DNA of 64,000 nucleotides from Propionivibrio dicarboxylicus. GTDB taxonomy: Bacteria; Pseudomonadota; Gammaproteobacteria; Burkholderiales; Rhodocyclaceae. The notes under the pieces were generated by a model that was given only the letters and a program-made list of their open reading frames with translations, was not told where the DNA came from and did not search any database. The stretch is from NCBI RefSeq assembly GCF_900099695.1, contig NZ_FNCY01000006.1:62001-126000 (forward strand), in the 5' to 3' direction. Made by a program: the position numbers and the translations under genes. This document shows, piece after piece, positions 47,113-56,889 of this stretch; within the stretch, counting starts at the first letter, position 1, and the number at the start of each line of letters is the position of its first letter.

Positions 47113-48519
47113 CTAACTGATGGCGACCGGCTTCAGGTGCGCGGTGAAATGCCTCAGAATCTTCGGTTCATACACGAAATCATAGCCGGGCAGCGTGTGC
47201 GCAGCCGATTTGATCTCGTCGAAGACTTCTGCGACGTAATCCATGTGGCCATTAGTGTAAGTACGACGCGGTATGGTCAGGCGCAGGAGCTCCATCGGGG
47301 ACGGTTCCTGTACGCCGGTTTCCGGATTCCGGCCAAGCAGCAGCGAACCGATTTCGACACCGCGTACGCCACCCGCCTCGTACAACGCGACACCAAGCGC
47401 ATGCGCGGGAAAACGATCCGACGGAATGTGCGGAAGCATGCGGCGAGCATCGACAAAAACAGCGTGCCCACCCGTTGGCGTCTGAATCGGTATTCCGGAA
47501 GCCTGCAGTCGCTCGCCCAAGTAGGCGACCTGACCGATGCGGTAATCGAGATAATTCTGATCAAGAGACTCGCGCAGACCGATGGCCAGTGCCTCCATGT
47601 CGCGTCCCGCCAGGCCGCCATAGGTGACGAAGCCTTCCATCGGAACGCATCGCGCCTGAACCGCACGAAATAGCTCCTCGTCTTCCCGGAAACAGCACAA
47701 CCCGCCGATATTGACGAGTCCATCCTTCTTTGCCGACATGGTGAAGATGTCGCCGTACGAGAACATTTCCTTGACGATATCGGCAACACTGACATTCCGA
47801 TAGTCCGGGTCCCGCTCGCGAATGAACCAGGCATTTTCGGCGTAGCGGGCGACATCGAGAATAAGCGGAATCCCATTTTCCGTGGCCATTTGGCGAATGG
47901 CACGCAAATTGGCCATTGAAACCGGTTGCCCGCCAGCGCTGTTGCACGTCAGCGTGGCGATGATGCCGGCAATGGAAGATGCACCACTACCTTCGATAGT
48001 GGCTCTGACCCCTTCCAGATCGAAATTACCCTTCCAGTCATCGTAAGCGCCGGTATCGAAAGCCTTCGGCGTCAGCACGTTAATGGCACGCGCGCCGGCC
48101 ATTTCAACGTGTGCTTTGGTGGTGTCGAAGTGGAAATTCGAAATGAAGACCGGTTTCGCCGTCGGCGCGCGAGATAGAACACGAGCGACAAGTTCCGGAA
48201 AGAGAATTTGTTCGGCGCCGCGTCCCTGGTGCGTTGGAATGGTGAAGGGGTAACCGAACACGTCGCGGACAGTGTCGCGAAGATGAAAAAAATTGCGGCT
48301 TCCTGCGTAGGATTCGTCGCCGAGCATCAACCCTGCCCACTGGCGGTCGCTCATGGCGCCGGTCCCGCTGTCCGTCAGCAGGTCGATATAGACGTCATCA
48401 CCCGGCAAGAGAAAGAGGTTGTAGCCCGCCTCTTGCAGGGCTTGTCGACGGTATTCGATGGAAGTCAGGCGGATAGGCTCCACCATTTTGATACGGAAAG
48501 GTTCTGGAAGTCGTTTCAT
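47113..48519 (-). CDS. tnaA: Tryptophanase
   Basis: 468 residues, PLP-dependent beta-eliminating lyase cleaving tryptophan to indole, pyruvate and ammonia. The PLP lysine is in [10 protein letters not shown]. It is tryptophanase rather than tyrosine phenol-lyase because the discriminating regions read [11 protein letters not shown] (Asp, not Thr) and [12 protein letters not shown] (Val-Glu-Ile, not Met-Glu-Arg), and it ends [10 protein letters not shown] with the His typical of tryptophanase. ATG 48519 has a GAGG site. Upstream is a candidate TnaC leader; no tnaB permease is adjacent. Confidence 0.94.
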   Translation of the reverse strand: MKRLPEPFRIKMVEPIRLTSIEYRRQALQEAGYNLFLLPGDDVYIDLLTDSGTGAMSDRQWAGLMLGDESYAGSRNFFHLRDTVRDVFGYPFTIPTHQGRGAEQILFPELVARVLSRAPTAKPVFISNFHFDTTKAHVEMAGARAINVLTPKAFDTGAYDDWKGNFDLEGVRATIEGSGASSIAGIIATLTCNSAGGQPVSMANLRAIRQMATENGIPLILDVARYAENAWFIRERDPDYRNVSVADIVKEMFSYGDIFTMSAKKDGLVNIGGLCCFREDEELFRAVQARCVPMEGFVTYGGLAGRDMEALAIGLRESLDQNYLDYRIGQVAYLGERLQASGIPIQTPTGGHAVFVDARRMLPHIPSDRFPAHALGVALYEAGGVRGVEIGSLLLGRNPETGVQEPSPMELLRLTIPRRTYTNGHMDYVAEVFDEIKSAAHTLPGYDFVYEPKILRHFTAHLKPVAIS

Positions 48520-48622
48520 GGGAAATTCCTCGCAAATCCGCTTTGACGAGCGGATGTAACAAAGTGAGCTCGGCGCCGGATGACGCGAACCCTTGTGTCT
48601 GATCAAGTGAGGCAGAACCAGA

Positions 48623-48745
48623 TCAGCAGCGAGGAAAATCGTAGGTCAGGACGATATCGAGTGTTGCCCAGTGTTGAGCCAAAGCCGCCTCCGAGCCGCG
48701 TATCGGGCGCAAAGGGGTCAGGATCTCAAAACCAAACTGGGACAT
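48623..48745 (-). CDS. tnaC: Candidate TnaC-type leader peptide of tnaA
   Basis: A 40-codon open frame (ATG 48745, stop 48623-48625) between nagZ and tnaA. Its end reads [16 protein letters not shown]: Trp26, Asp30 and Pro38, that is W-x3-D-x7-P. E. coli TnaC has Trp12, Asp16 and Pro24, the identical spacing, with stalling at Pro24 when tryptophan is present. Here two residues follow Pro. A TTG at 48682 with GGAGG 5 nt upstream could give a 19-residue version. About 103 nt separate the stop from tnaA. This is a motif-based call. Confidence 0.6.
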   Translation of the reverse strand: MSQFGFEILTPLRPIRGSEAALAQHWATLDIVLTYDFPRC

Positions 48746-48746
48746 G

Positions 48747-49775
48747 TCAGGAAAACCGGGAAATCAGGCGTTGACAGGCGTTAATGCCATCTCGATAGTG
48801 CGTATCGTCGCTTAGTCCGATGGGCGACGTCAAGGGTAGAAGTCGTGCGATACGATTCGAACGTATCCGGTCAATCGTCGGATGCCACCGCTCAAGGACC
48901 TGATCAACCGCATCGGACGCATTGCACAAGAGCAACATGTCGCACCCCGCCGACCATGCGGCCTCCGTTCGAGCAACGACATCGCCGGCAACACTGGCAC
49001 CTTCCATTGATAAATCGTCGCTAAACACGACTCCGTCAAAGTTTATGTTATTTCGTAAAAACGCATTCCATCTTGATGAAAAACCAGATGTTTTTTCATC
49101 AAGACACGGGTAAATAACGTGCGCCGGCATGACCGCATCGAGCGCCAGATGCCGATACGGTTTGATATCCTCCTGAAGCGCATCCAGATCTCGCTCATCG
49201 ACCGGCATCGCAACATGCGAATCCGCCGTGGCCCAACCGTGTCCCGGAAAATGTTTGCCGCAAGCACTCATCCCGGCCCGGTGTAGTCCTTCGATGAGAC
49301 CACCGGCGAGTTCAATGACGGCGTCAGGATTGCCGTGAAACGCGCGATCGCCGATGACGCTGCTACGGCCCCAATCCAGGTCGAGCACCGGGGTAAAGGA
49401 GAGATCAACATTGCACATTCTCAATTCAGCAGCCAACACGAAACCGATATCGCGCGCAGCTTGGACAGCCCGTTGCGGAGCCTCCTCCCAAAGCCGGCCA
49501 AGCGAACGCATCGGCGGCAGGCGGGTGAACCCCTCGCGGCAGCGTTGTACCCTCCCCCCCTCATGATCAATCGCGATCAACAGGCGCGGCGAGCGCAGTT
49601 TGTGTATTTCTTCGGCAAGCCGGGCCAGTTGCTCGGTCGATTTGAAGTTACGCGAAAAAAGAATGAGCCCACCAACCAGAGGGTGTTGGAGACGCACACG
49701 GTCTGCATCGGTCAGTTCGATGCCACCGATGTCGATCATCAACGGTCCATGCGGTAACTCGAGTACTGCGGTCAT
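48747..49775 (-). CDS. nagZ: Beta-N-acetylhexosaminidase NagZ
   Basis: 342 residues, glycoside hydrolase family 3. The catalytic loop KHFPGHGWATADSH (His and Asp) and FSDDLSMEGA (nucleophile Asp) are present. NagZ acts in the cytoplasm, removing GlcNAc from anhydromuropeptides in cell-wall recycling. ATG 49775 overlaps the acpS stop. It is the last gene of the rpoE-to-nagZ run; tnaC starts one base after its stop. Confidence 0.95.
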   Translation of the reverse strand: MTAVLELPHGPLMIDIGGIELTDADRVRLQHPLVGGLILFSRNFKSTEQLARLAEEIHKLRSPRLLIAIDHEGGRVQRCREGFTRLPPMRSLGRLWEEAPQRAVQAARDIGFVLAAELRMCNVDLSFTPVLDLDWGRSSVIGDRAFHGNPDAVIELAGGLIEGLHRAGMSACGKHFPGHGWATADSHVAMPVDERDLDALQEDIKPYRHLALDAVMPAHVIYPCLDEKTSGFSSRWNAFLRNNINFDGVVFSDDLSMEGASVAGDVVARTEAAWSAGCDMLLLCNASDAVDQVLERWHPTIDRIRSNRIARLLPLTSPIGLSDDTHYRDGINACQRLISRFS

Positions 49776-50149
49776 TGACGTTCCAGAATGACAAAAGCGA
49801 GGGCGTATTCGGCTTCGTCGCTGATCGAAAGATGCGCGCACAGTTTGCGCTCAGCCATGTATTCCCCCAGTTCCGGGGCATAGTCAAACTGTGGCTTGCC
49901 CAACGCGTCGTGGGTCACCGCGACATTCGGCAGGGTTGCGGGAAATGCGACGCCGATACCCAGCGCCTTGCCGAAAGCTTCTTTGGCAGCAAAGCGTTTG
50001 GCCAGGAAACGTGCGGAATCCTTTGCTTTGGCGAATTCTGCACGCTCACTGGGCGCAAGGAGCTTTTCCAGCGCACGATCGCCATGGCGCTCAAACATCG
50101 CGCCGAGTCGCGAAACCGCAACGATATCCGTACCGACGCCGGCAATCAT
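49772..50149 (-). CDS. acpS: Holo-[acyl-carrier-protein] synthase
   Basis: 125 residues. GVGTDIVAVSRL and RFAAKEAFGKALG hold the metal and CoA ligands. It attaches the phosphopantetheine arm to AcpP, encoded at 60996-61232. ATG 50149 overlaps the pdxJ stop; a GTG one codon upstream is possible. Confidence 0.94.
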   Translation of the reverse strand: MIAGVGTDIVAVSRLGAMFERHGDRALEKLLAPSERAEFAKAKDSARFLAKRFAAKEAFGKALGIGVAFPATLPNVAVTHDALGKPQFDYAPELGEYMAERKLCAHLSISDEAEYALAFVILERQ

Positions 50150-50901
50150 CACGCGTTCGACTGGACTTCGCGCATCAGACGCTTCATTTCGGCAACGGCT
50201 TCCCGCAGGCCGACAAAAACAGCGCGACTGACAATGGCATGGCCGATGTGCAGCTCGCGGATTCCCAGCAGGCGAGCCACGGGCTGGACGTTGAAATAAT
50301 TGAGCGCGTGTCCGGCGTTGAACCGCATGCCCAGCCCGCGAATGGCGTCGCCGGCACGAGCGATCTTGTCGAGTTCAGCCACCACCGCTTGGCTTTCTGC
50401 ATCCCTACCCTTGGCGTAAAAAGCATGGGCATAGGGTCCTGTATGAATTTCGCAGACCCTGGCGCCTATTCTGGCCGCCGCCTCGACCTGCGGCAGCTCG
50501 GCATCGATAAAGACGCTGCTGCTGATACCGGCATCGGAAAGACGAGCGATGGCCCGCGCCAGCTTGCCTTCCTGGCCCAGAATATCCAGCCCTCCCTCCG
50601 TCGTAACCTCATGGCGACCTTCCGGAACCAGCATCGCCATCTCGGGCTTAAGCCGGCACGCAATGTCGACCATCTCGTCGGTCGCCGCCATTTCAAGGTT
50701 CAGCTTGATTTGCGTCAGGGAACGCAGCTTCTCCACGTCGGCATCCTGAATATGCCGGCGATCCTCGCGCAGATGGACGGTAATGCCATCAGCACCGCCC
50801 AGATGAGCTTCAACAGCAGCCCAAAGGGGGTCGGGTTCATACGTCCGGCGCGCCTGACGCAGCGTCGCCACGTGATCGATATTGACACCGAGTTCAATCA
50901 T
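50149..50901 (-). CDS. pdxJ: Pyridoxine 5'-phosphate synthase
   Basis: 250 residues, TIM barrel. Conserved blocks are GVNIDHVATLRQAR, ITVHLREDRRHI, PEGRHEVTTEGGLD and GHAIVSRAVFVGL. It condenses 1-deoxyxylulose-5-phosphate and aminoacetone phosphate to PNP, the cofactor precursor also needed by TnaA. It overlaps recO by 4 bp. Confidence 0.96.
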   Translation of the reverse strand: MIELGVNIDHVATLRQARRTYEPDPLWAAVEAHLGGADGITVHLREDRRHIQDADVEKLRSLTQIKLNLEMAATDEMVDIACRLKPEMAMLVPEGRHEVTTEGGLDILGQEGKLARAIARLSDAGISSSVFIDAELPQVEAAARIGARVCEIHTGPYAHAFYAKGRDAESQAVVAELDKIARAGDAIRGLGMRFNAGHALNYFNVQPVARLLGIRELHIGHAIVSRAVFVGLREAVAEMKRLMREVQSNA

Positions 50902-51611
50902 GGTTCGTGTAACTCCTTGAAAATTTTGCGTGATTCCAATTCCTTGCCGCCCGTATGATGCGCAATCAGCGCCCGCATCATTTGTTTTGCTTCCTGCAGC
51001 GATCGCGCGTCGGCGAAATCCTCGTGAGCCAGATCGATCAAGGTCTTTCCCATCACCGACAAGGCAGAATTACCGGGCCCCGCCAAACGAACCGGACCAT
51101 GCTCAATCTCATACACATAATAGCCATCCGGATCAATCGGTTGGCCACGCACATCATGTTCGAGCGTCAGGCCGTAGCCCAATTCCTGCAGCAGGGCCCG
51201 CTCAAAATTGCGCAGATCGGATTCACGCAGATTACCGGAAAATCGACGCAAGGTTTCAGCATAGACGGAGAACAGACGCTCGTGCGGATCTTCTCTCGCT
51301 AACAGGCTCATCAATAATTCGTTGAGGTAATAGGCGCAAAAAAGCGCCTTGCCGGTCAGCAACGGCTGTCCGCCTTGCCATTCCGCCTTCATCAGCGTTT
51401 GAACTTCGCCCTTTCCGGCCCACCCGAGTTCAAGCGGCTGGAACGCCATCAGGACGCCGCGCATCACCGAGCGTGGCCGCCGGGCACCACGCGCCAGCAG
51501 AGCAACACGCCCGAAATCCCGTGAAAAAACCTCGACGATCAGACTGGTTTCACGAAACGGATAGCTGTGCAAGACATAGGCGGGCTGGGCGTCAACCTTG
51601 CTACGTGACAT
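50898..51611 (-). CDS. recO: DNA repair protein RecO
   Basis: 237 residues. The N-terminal OB fold (AYVLHSYPFRETSLIVEVFSRDFG) and the helical C-terminal domain (CAYYLNELLMSLLAREDPHERLF) are recognisable. RecO loads RecA onto SSB-coated DNA together with RecR. No zinc cysteine quartet is present, as is usual for proteobacterial RecO. It lies 29 bp after era. Confidence 0.93.
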   Translation of the reverse strand: MSRSKVDAQPAYVLHSYPFRETSLIVEVFSRDFGRVALLARGARRPRSVMRGVLMAFQPLELGWAGKGEVQTLMKAEWQGGQPLLTGKALFCAYYLNELLMSLLAREDPHERLFSVYAETLRRFSGNLRESDLRNFERALLQELGYGLTLEHDVRGQPIDPDGYYVYEIEHGPVRLAGPGNSALSVMGKTLIDLAHEDFADARSLQEAKQMMRALIAHHTGGKELESRKIFKELHEP

Positions 51612-51640
51612 GGCGTTTCCAAGCTCTGCCGCTGACCCGG

Positions 51641-52525
51641 TTACTCGTAACCGAGACTTCTGAGCAAGCGTTCGTCGTCGGTCCAGCCTGATTTGACCTT
51701 GACGAATATCTCAAGGAATACTTTGCCATCGAATAACCGTTCCATATCCTGGCGAGCTTCGGTAGCGATTCGCTTGAGTGTCGCGCCACCCTTGCCGATG
51801 ACGATGCCCTTGTGTGACTCACGATCGACGACGATGGCTGCATTGATGCGTCGGAGCCCACCATCGACTTCAAAGCGCTCGATTTCGACCGTGGCGCCAT
51901 AAGGAAGCTCGTCACCAATCAAACGAAACAGCTTCTCGCGAATATATTCCGCAGCCAGAAAACGCTCGCTCTTGTCGGTAATTTCATCTTCGCCGTAGAG
52001 CAGTTCATCGTTGGGCAGGTGTTTGCGGACTTCGGAAAGCAAATCCTCGACTTGGCTGCCGCGTGTTGCACTGATTGGAACGATGGCGGCAAAGGGAAAG
52101 CGGCTATTCATCTCCGTCAGCAAAGGCAGCATCTTGCTCTTATCCTTGCATTGGTCGATCTTGTTCAGCGCCAGGACAACCGGGCGGTCCGCCGGCAGCA
52201 GTTCCAGAACGATTTTGTCACGCGCATCAAAGCGGTCGGCTTCCATGACAAAAATGACAACATCGACATCAGACAAGGCCTGCTTGACGCCCCGGTTCAT
52301 GGCGCGGTTAAGCGCGTTAGCATGCTTGTTCTGGAAACCAGGCGTATCCACGAAAACAAACTGTGCATCAGGTCGGGTGAGAATGCCCATGATCCGATGC
52401 CGGGTCGTTTGCGCTTTGCGCGAGACAATGCTGATCTTCTCGCCGATCAGTTGATTCAACAGTGTCGATTTGCCGACGTTCGGCCGTCCGACGATGGCGA
52501 TGGTTCCGGATTTTAGAGAGCTCAT
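51641..52525 (-). CDS. era: GTPase Era
   Basis: 294 residues. G1 at 13-21 (GRPNVGKST), G3 DTPGFQ, G4 NKID, and a C-terminal KH domain ([15 protein letters not shown]) that binds the 3' end of 16S rRNA during 30S maturation. Its start overlaps the rnc stop by 4 bp, the conserved rnc-era pair. Confidence 0.97.
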   Translation of the reverse strand: MSSLKSGTIAIVGRPNVGKSTLLNQLIGEKISIVSRKAQTTRHRIMGILTRPDAQFVFVDTPGFQNKHANALNRAMNRGVKQALSDVDVVIFVMEADRFDARDKIVLELLPADRPVVLALNKIDQCKDKSKMLPLLTEMNSRFPFAAIVPISATRGSQVEDLLSEVRKHLPNDELLYGEDEITDKSERFLAAEYIREKLFRLIGDELPYGATVEIERFEVDGGLRRINAAIVVDRESHKGIVIGKGGATLKRIATEARQDMERLFDGKVFLEIFVKVKSGWTDDERLLRSLGYE

Positions 52526-53190
52526 GACTTTTCCATTATCTCGAGGGCGCGCTCCGCGGCCATCTGTTCGGCGGCCCTGCGGCTGGCACCCAGTCCTTCA
52601 GTGCAAATATCCAGCTTCTCGATAACGCAGGCAATACGGAATTTTTGCGCGTGCGCCTCGCCTTCCGTCGCGGTCAATGCATATTTCGGCAGCGGCAGAC
52701 GCTTGCCTTGCAGCAACTCCTGTAAACGAGTTTTGGCATCTTTCATCGGCTTGGCAGGATTGATCGCCTGAATCAGCGGATCGTAAAGACGGGCAATCAC
52801 AGCGCTGACCGCATCAAAACCGGCATCGAGCCAAATCGCGCCGAACAGTGCCTCCAGCGCATCAGCGAGGATCGAGGGGCGGGTCGCCCCTCCACTTTTG
52901 AGTTCCCCCTCGCCGAGACGCAGAAACTGACCAAGCATCAGCTGCTCGGCAAGCCGGTGCAGGCTGTCCTGGCGAACCAGATTAGCCCTCAAACGTGACA
53001 GGTCACCCTCAGGTAATTCGGGGAATCGTTCGAACAGCAAGCGTGCGACGACTGCGTTAAGCGCGGCATCGCCGAGATACTCGAGTCGTTCGTTGTGGGG
53101 AGAACTGTGACTGCGATGCGTCAGCGCAGTCTGCAACAGCGACGCGTCACAAAAGAGATGAGCGATGCTGCGTTCAAGTTTTTGGGGCAT
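52522..53190 (-). CDS. rnc: Ribonuclease III
   Basis: 222 residues. The signature reads [12 protein letters not shown] (33-44) where most have NERLEFLGDSVL, but the acidic metal ligands are kept. A double-stranded RNA-binding domain covers the last 70 residues. It processes rRNA precursors and structured mRNAs. It lies 8 bp after the DUF4845 gene. Confidence 0.95.
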   Translation of the reverse strand: MPQKLERSIAHLFCDASLLQTALTHRSHSSPHNERLEYLGDAALNAVVARLLFERFPELPEGDLSRLRANLVRQDSLHRLAEQLMLGQFLRLGEGELKSGGATRPSILADALEALFGAIWLDAGFDAVSAVIARLYDPLIQAINPAKPMKDAKTRLQELLQGKRLPLPKYALTATEGEAHAQKFRIACVIEKLDICTEGLGASRRAAEQMAAERALEIMEKS

Positions 53191-53198
53191 TTCTACTT

Positions 53199-53552
53199 TC
53201 AGCGGCCGGATGAAGATCCCTGGAAATCTATCAACAAGCTGACATTCCAGAACAACGGAATCCGCTTTTCATACTCGAATGCGATGACGATCTCGTTGCC
53301 ATCTTTGGAAATATCGAGATCGGAGCCTTTGACAGTGCTGATCTGGTTGACGCTCGCATATTTGTCGAAAGCCGCCCGGATCTCGGTCAGCGTCTTGCCA
53401 TTGGCTTCAGAGGAGACTGCCTTGACACTCTTTTGGATCTTGAAGTAATCCATGTATTCCGGCGCGACCTTCATGCCGAGTACGGCAACCAGTGCGATGA
53501 CAATGCCCCAGAAAAGCAGCCCCGAAAGCGCTATACCCTGCTGTTGGCGCAT
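53199..53552 (-). CDS. DUF4845 small membrane protein
   Basis: 117 residues from ATG 53552, preceded by GGAGG. One N-terminal membrane helix (GIALSGLLFWGIVIALVAV) and a periplasmic remainder. The family is usually found between lepB and rnc in beta- and gammaproteobacteria, exactly as here. The function is unknown. Confidence 0.9.
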   Translation of the reverse strand: MRQQQGIALSGLLFWGIVIALVAVLGMKVAPEYMDYFKIQKSVKAVSSEANGKTLTEIRAAFDKYASVNQISTVKGSDLDISKDGNEIVIAFEYEKRIPLFWNVSLLIDFQGSSSGR

Positions 53553-53562
53553 ATTTCCTCCT

Positions 53563-54351
53563 TTATTCAAAGGAACCGATTCGTTTCAAATCGCCGAAAT
53601 TGAGCCAGACAAAGAATGCTTTGCCGACGATGTTTTCTTCCGGCACGAATCCCCAATAGCGACTGTCCCGACTGTTATCCCGGTTGTCGCCCATCATGAA
53701 ATAGTGACCCGCAGGTACCGTACAGATCACCCCTGAATTATTGTAGAAGCAATCTTCCCGATTCGGAAAGCTGGCTGGATCGGGAATGAATGCGGGCGCA
53801 TCGTCATCATTAAGCACGCGATGCGTGATGCCGCTGTCCTTTTCGACGAATTGCTTCGAATAATAGAGCCGCTCAGGATGCAGATAGTCCTCGATTCGCT
53901 GCGTCTCAACAGCTTGTCCGTTGATCGTTAAGCGTTTGTTCTGATAGGCAACCTTGTCGCCAGGAACTCCAACTACGCGCTTGATGTAATCGACCGAAGG
54001 ATCTTCCGGATAGCGGAACACCATGACATCGCCACGCTTTGGGTGGTTAATGTCAATGATCTTCTTGTTGATGACCGGCAATCGGATGCCGTAGGTGAAT
54101 TTGTTAACGAGGATAAAATCCCCCACCTGTAAAGTCGGAATCATTGACCCAGAGGGAATCTTGAACGGTTCGACAATGAAGGAGCGCAGGACAAAAACGA
54201 ACAGGATCACCGGAAAAAAACTCGACCCGTATTCCACCCACCACGGATCCTTTGCATCTGCGGCACGATTCTTTTTGAGAAAACAAGCGTCGGCCACCCA
54301 GATCGCACCACTGGCAATAAGCAGACAGAATAAGATGAGAGCGAAGTTCAC
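53563..54351 (-). CDS. lepB: Signal peptidase I
   Basis: 262 residues. Two N-terminal membrane helices, then the catalytic Ser69 in IPSGSMIPTL and Lys124 in DYIKRVVGVPGD, and box E GDNRDNSRDSRYWGFV. It removes Sec and Tat signal peptides, including those of NapA, NapB and the TRAP binding proteins. It starts 9 bp after lepA on the same strand. Confidence 0.96.
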   Translation of the reverse strand: MNFALILFCLLIASGAIWVADACFLKKNRAADAKDPWWVEYGSSFFPVILFVFVLRSFIVEPFKIPSGSMIPTLQVGDFILVNKFTYGIRLPVINKKIIDINHPKRGDVMVFRYPEDPSVDYIKRVVGVPGDKVAYQNKRLTINGQAVETQRIEDYLHPERLYYSKQFVEKDSGITHRVLNDDDAPAFIPDPASFPNREDCFYNNSGVICTVPAGHYFMMGDNRDNSRDSRYWGFVPEENIVGKAFFVWLNFGDLKRIGSFE

Positions 54352-54360
54352 ACCGACTCC

Positions 54361-56151
54361 TTAGTTTCCGATGCGCAGAACAGCCAGGAACGCCTCTTGC
54401 GGGATTTCCACCGTTCCCACCTGTTTCATGCGCTTCTTACCAGCCTTCTGCTTCTCAAGCAGTTTCTTTTTGCGCGTGATATCGCCGCCGTAACACTTGG
54501 CCAGCACATCCTTGCGCATGGCTTTGACGTTCTCGCGCGCAATAATGTTCGAACCAATCGCTGCCTGAATCGCGACATCGTACATCTGGCGCGGAATCAA
54601 CTGCCGCATCTTGCTTGCCAGTTCGCGACCGCGATAGACCGAGTTGGCCCGATGCACAATCATCGACAAGGCATCGACCTTGTCGCCATTGATCAGGACA
54701 TCAAGTTTGACGACATCCGCCGCACGGAATTCCTTGAATTCGTAATCGAGCGAGGCATAACCGCGAGACACGGATTTCAATTTATCGAAGAAATCCATGA
54801 CCACTTCGGCCATTGGCATTTCGTAAACGAGCTGAACCTGGCGTCCGTGATAGGTCATGTCGACCTGGTTCCCACGCTTCTGGTTACACAGGGTAATGAC
54901 GTTGCCCAAATATTCCTGAGGCACGAAAACCGTGATAGTGATGATCGGTTCCCGGATTTCCTCGACTTTGGTTTGCTCGGGAAGTTTGGCTGGATTCTCA
55001 ACCGGCACAATGGTCCCGTCGCGCATCACGACCTCATAGATTACCGTCGGCGCGGTCGTGATCAAATCCTGATCAAATTCGCGTTCCAGGCGCTCCTGAA
55101 CGATTTCCATGTGCAACAGACCAAGGAAGCCACAGCGGAAACCGAAACCGAGCGCTTGCGACACCTCGGGCTCGTAATGCAGGGAAGCGTCGTTAAGCTT
55201 CAGTTTCTCGAGCGATTCGCGCAAGGAATCGTATTGATTCGACTCGACTGGATACAAGCCGGCGAACACCTGCGACTTGATTTCCTTGAAGCCGGGAAGC
55301 GGTTCCGTCGCGGGCTTCTCGATCAGTGTCACGGTATCGCCCACTTGCGCAGCTTGGAGTTCCTTGATGCCGGAGATGATGTAACCCACCTCACCGGCCG
55401 ACAGCACATCGCGCTGCAACGCCTTGGGCGTGAATACGCCGACCTGTTCGCACAGATAGCTCGCATTCGTGGCCATCAGGCGGATCTTGTCTTTCGGACG
55501 GAGAGCACCATCGACGACTCTCACCAGCATGACGACGCCGACGTAATTGTCGAACCACGAATCGATGACCAACGCCTTCAGCGGCGCTTCCGGATTGCCT
55601 TGCGGCGCCGGAATTCGCTCAATGATCGCCTCGATGATGTCCTCGACGCCGACGCCTGTTTTTGCCGAGGCAAGGATCGCTTCCGACGCATCGATACCAA
55701 TAACGTCCTCAATCTCTTGCTTTGCGGTTTCTGGCGCGGCAGAAGGCAAATCAATTTTGTTCAGCACTGGCACGACCTCGACGCCAAGATCAATGGCCGT
55801 GTAGCAATTGGCAACCGTCTGCGCCTCGACGCCTTGGGAAGCGTCAACGACCAGCAAAGCACCTTCGCAGGCTGACAGCGAGCGCGACACTTCATACGAA
55901 AAGTCGACGTGTCCCGGGGTGTCAATCAGGTTGAGGTTATAGACTTGTCCGTCGCGGGCCTTGTATCGAAGTGCAGCAGTCTGCGCCTTGATGGTGATGC
56001 CCCGCTCTCTCTCAATATCCATCGAATCGAGGACTTGTTCTTCCATTTCGCGGTCGGACAAGCCTCCGCAAAGATGGATAATCCGATCTGCCAAGGTGGA
56101 CTTACCGTGGTCGATATGAGCAATGATTGAGAAGTTTCGAATATGTTGCAT
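54361..56151 (-). CDS. lepA: Elongation factor 4 (LepA)
   Basis: 596 residues, translational GTPase. G1 AHIDHGKST (11-19), G2 with GITIKAQ, G3 DTPGHVDF, G4 NKID, and the LepA-specific C-terminal domain ([18 protein letters not shown]). I chose ATG 56151 ([10 protein letters not shown]); the frame remains open upstream through a terminator, so the longer form is not credible. A terminator ends only about 5 nt before this ATG, and no clear ribosome site is visible. Confidence 0.95.
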   Translation of the reverse strand: MQHIRNFSIIAHIDHGKSTLADRIIHLCGGLSDREMEEQVLDSMDIERERGITIKAQTAALRYKARDGQVYNLNLIDTPGHVDFSYEVSRSLSACEGALLVVDASQGVEAQTVANCYTAIDLGVEVVPVLNKIDLPSAAPETAKQEIEDVIGIDASEAILASAKTGVGVEDIIEAIIERIPAPQGNPEAPLKALVIDSWFDNYVGVVMLVRVVDGALRPKDKIRLMATNASYLCEQVGVFTPKALQRDVLSAGEVGYIISGIKELQAAQVGDTVTLIEKPATEPLPGFKEIKSQVFAGLYPVESNQYDSLRESLEKLKLNDASLHYEPEVSQALGFGFRCGFLGLLHMEIVQERLEREFDQDLITTAPTVIYEVVMRDGTIVPVENPAKLPEQTKVEEIREPIITITVFVPQEYLGNVITLCNQKRGNQVDMTYHGRQVQLVYEMPMAEVVMDFFDKLKSVSRGYASLDYEFKEFRAADVVKLDVLINGDKVDALSMIVHRANSVYRGRELASKMRQLIPRQMYDVAIQAAIGSNIIARENVKAMRKDVLAKCYGGDITRKKKLLEKQKAGKKRMKQVGTVEIPQEAFLAVLRIGN

Positions 56152-56156
56152 CGCAG

Positions 56157-56184
56157 AAAAAAAGGGCGCCGGCGGGCACCCTTT
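56157..56184 (-). terminator. Terminator directly upstream of lepA (minus strand)
   Basis: Read leftward: AAAGGGTGCC (56184-56175) pairs with GGCGCCCTTT (56170-56161 region, one T-G wobble), followed by seven T (A run 56157-56163). It follows the glutaredoxin-like gene and stops 5 nt before the lepA start codon. Confidence 0.8.
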
Positions 56185-56210
56185 GATCATAATTGCCAGA
56201 ATCGCGGATT

Positions 56211-56456
56211 CTAGCTGATTTTGCTCAAATAATCACGGACTTTGCCGGGATCAAGGAAGTATTGGCTCAAGATCTCGTCCTGATGCAGCAGAACCGGAAC
56301 GCGTTCATCGTAGAGTGCCAGTAACTCCGGGTCAGCATCCACATCAAGAACCTTGAGCTCTCCATCGAATTCGGCCACGAGAACGGAAGCTTCTGATTCC
56401 ATATCGTGGCAGAGATGACAGTATGACCGAGAAATGAGCGTTAAGCAGAACGCCAT
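56211..56456 (-). CDS. Glutaredoxin-family (GrxC2/DUF836-like) protein
   Basis: 81 residues, thioredoxin fold. The redox motif is C13-H-L-C16 near the N-terminus ([11 protein letters not shown]), with the cis-Pro in [11 protein letters not shown]. It is a small single-domain thiol oxidoreductase. It sits between rseC and lepA, the common order. Confidence 0.88.
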   Translation of the reverse strand: MAFCLTLISRSYCHLCHDMESEASVLVAEFDGELKVLDVDADPELLALYDERVPVLLHQDEILSQYFLDPGKVRDYLSKIS

Positions 56457-56473
56457 GAGTCCGATAGCGCAAT

Positions 56474-56875
56474 TCAGCGTTTAATAAAAGGGTCGAAAGA
56501 CTGACCACCACGACGTCGAGTACCGAACCAGGACACGAACAACCCCAGAACCGCACCCACTATTGCCCCCGATTCCTCATACAGGAACATGCCGATGATG
56601 GCACCCACGAGCAAACCCAGCAATGGAATCAAATACGCTCGCGTAACAGTCTTGTATAACGCCCCTTCGGCGATCGCAACGGTCACCGTATCGCCGACTG
56701 CCAGCCCCCCTGGATTTTTCAACCAAAAAGACTCCGGGCTCTTACACAGCAGATTGCCCAAATTGTTACCGCCACAACCGCCCTCTTCGTGGCAACGACC
56801 ACATCCTTTTTGCTCGACGCGAACAAGAACCCGATCTCCCTCGCAAGCCGCGACCACACCAACGGTTTCAATCAT
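56474..56875 (-). CDS. rseC: RseC-family protein (SoxR-reducing / sigma-E associated)
   Basis: 133 residues. A cytoplasmic cysteine-rich N-terminus (C25, C28, C34, C44) precedes two membrane helices (about 80-97 and 100-116) and a charged tail. RseC takes part in reducing SoxR in E. coli and is encoded with rpoE. It lies 14 bp after rpoE. Confidence 0.9.
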   Translation of the reverse strand: MIETVGVVAACEGDRVLVRVEQKGCGRCHEEGGCGGNNLGNLLCKSPESFWLKNPGGLAVGDTVTVAIAEGALYKTVTRAYLIPLLGLLVGAIIGMFLYEESGAIVGAVLGLFVSWFGTRRRGGQSFDPFIKR

Positions 56876-56889
56876 CAGCGCCTCCGGTG

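Noticed and set aside
47113-48519. Tyrosine phenol-lyase as the identity of the lyase
   Set aside because: The substrate-discriminating regions ([17 protein letters not shown]) match tryptophanase and not tyrosine phenol-lyase.
54397-55875. 492-codon plus-strand open frame opposite lepA
   Set aside because: Antisense shadow of lepA; no recognisable motif and no ribosome site.
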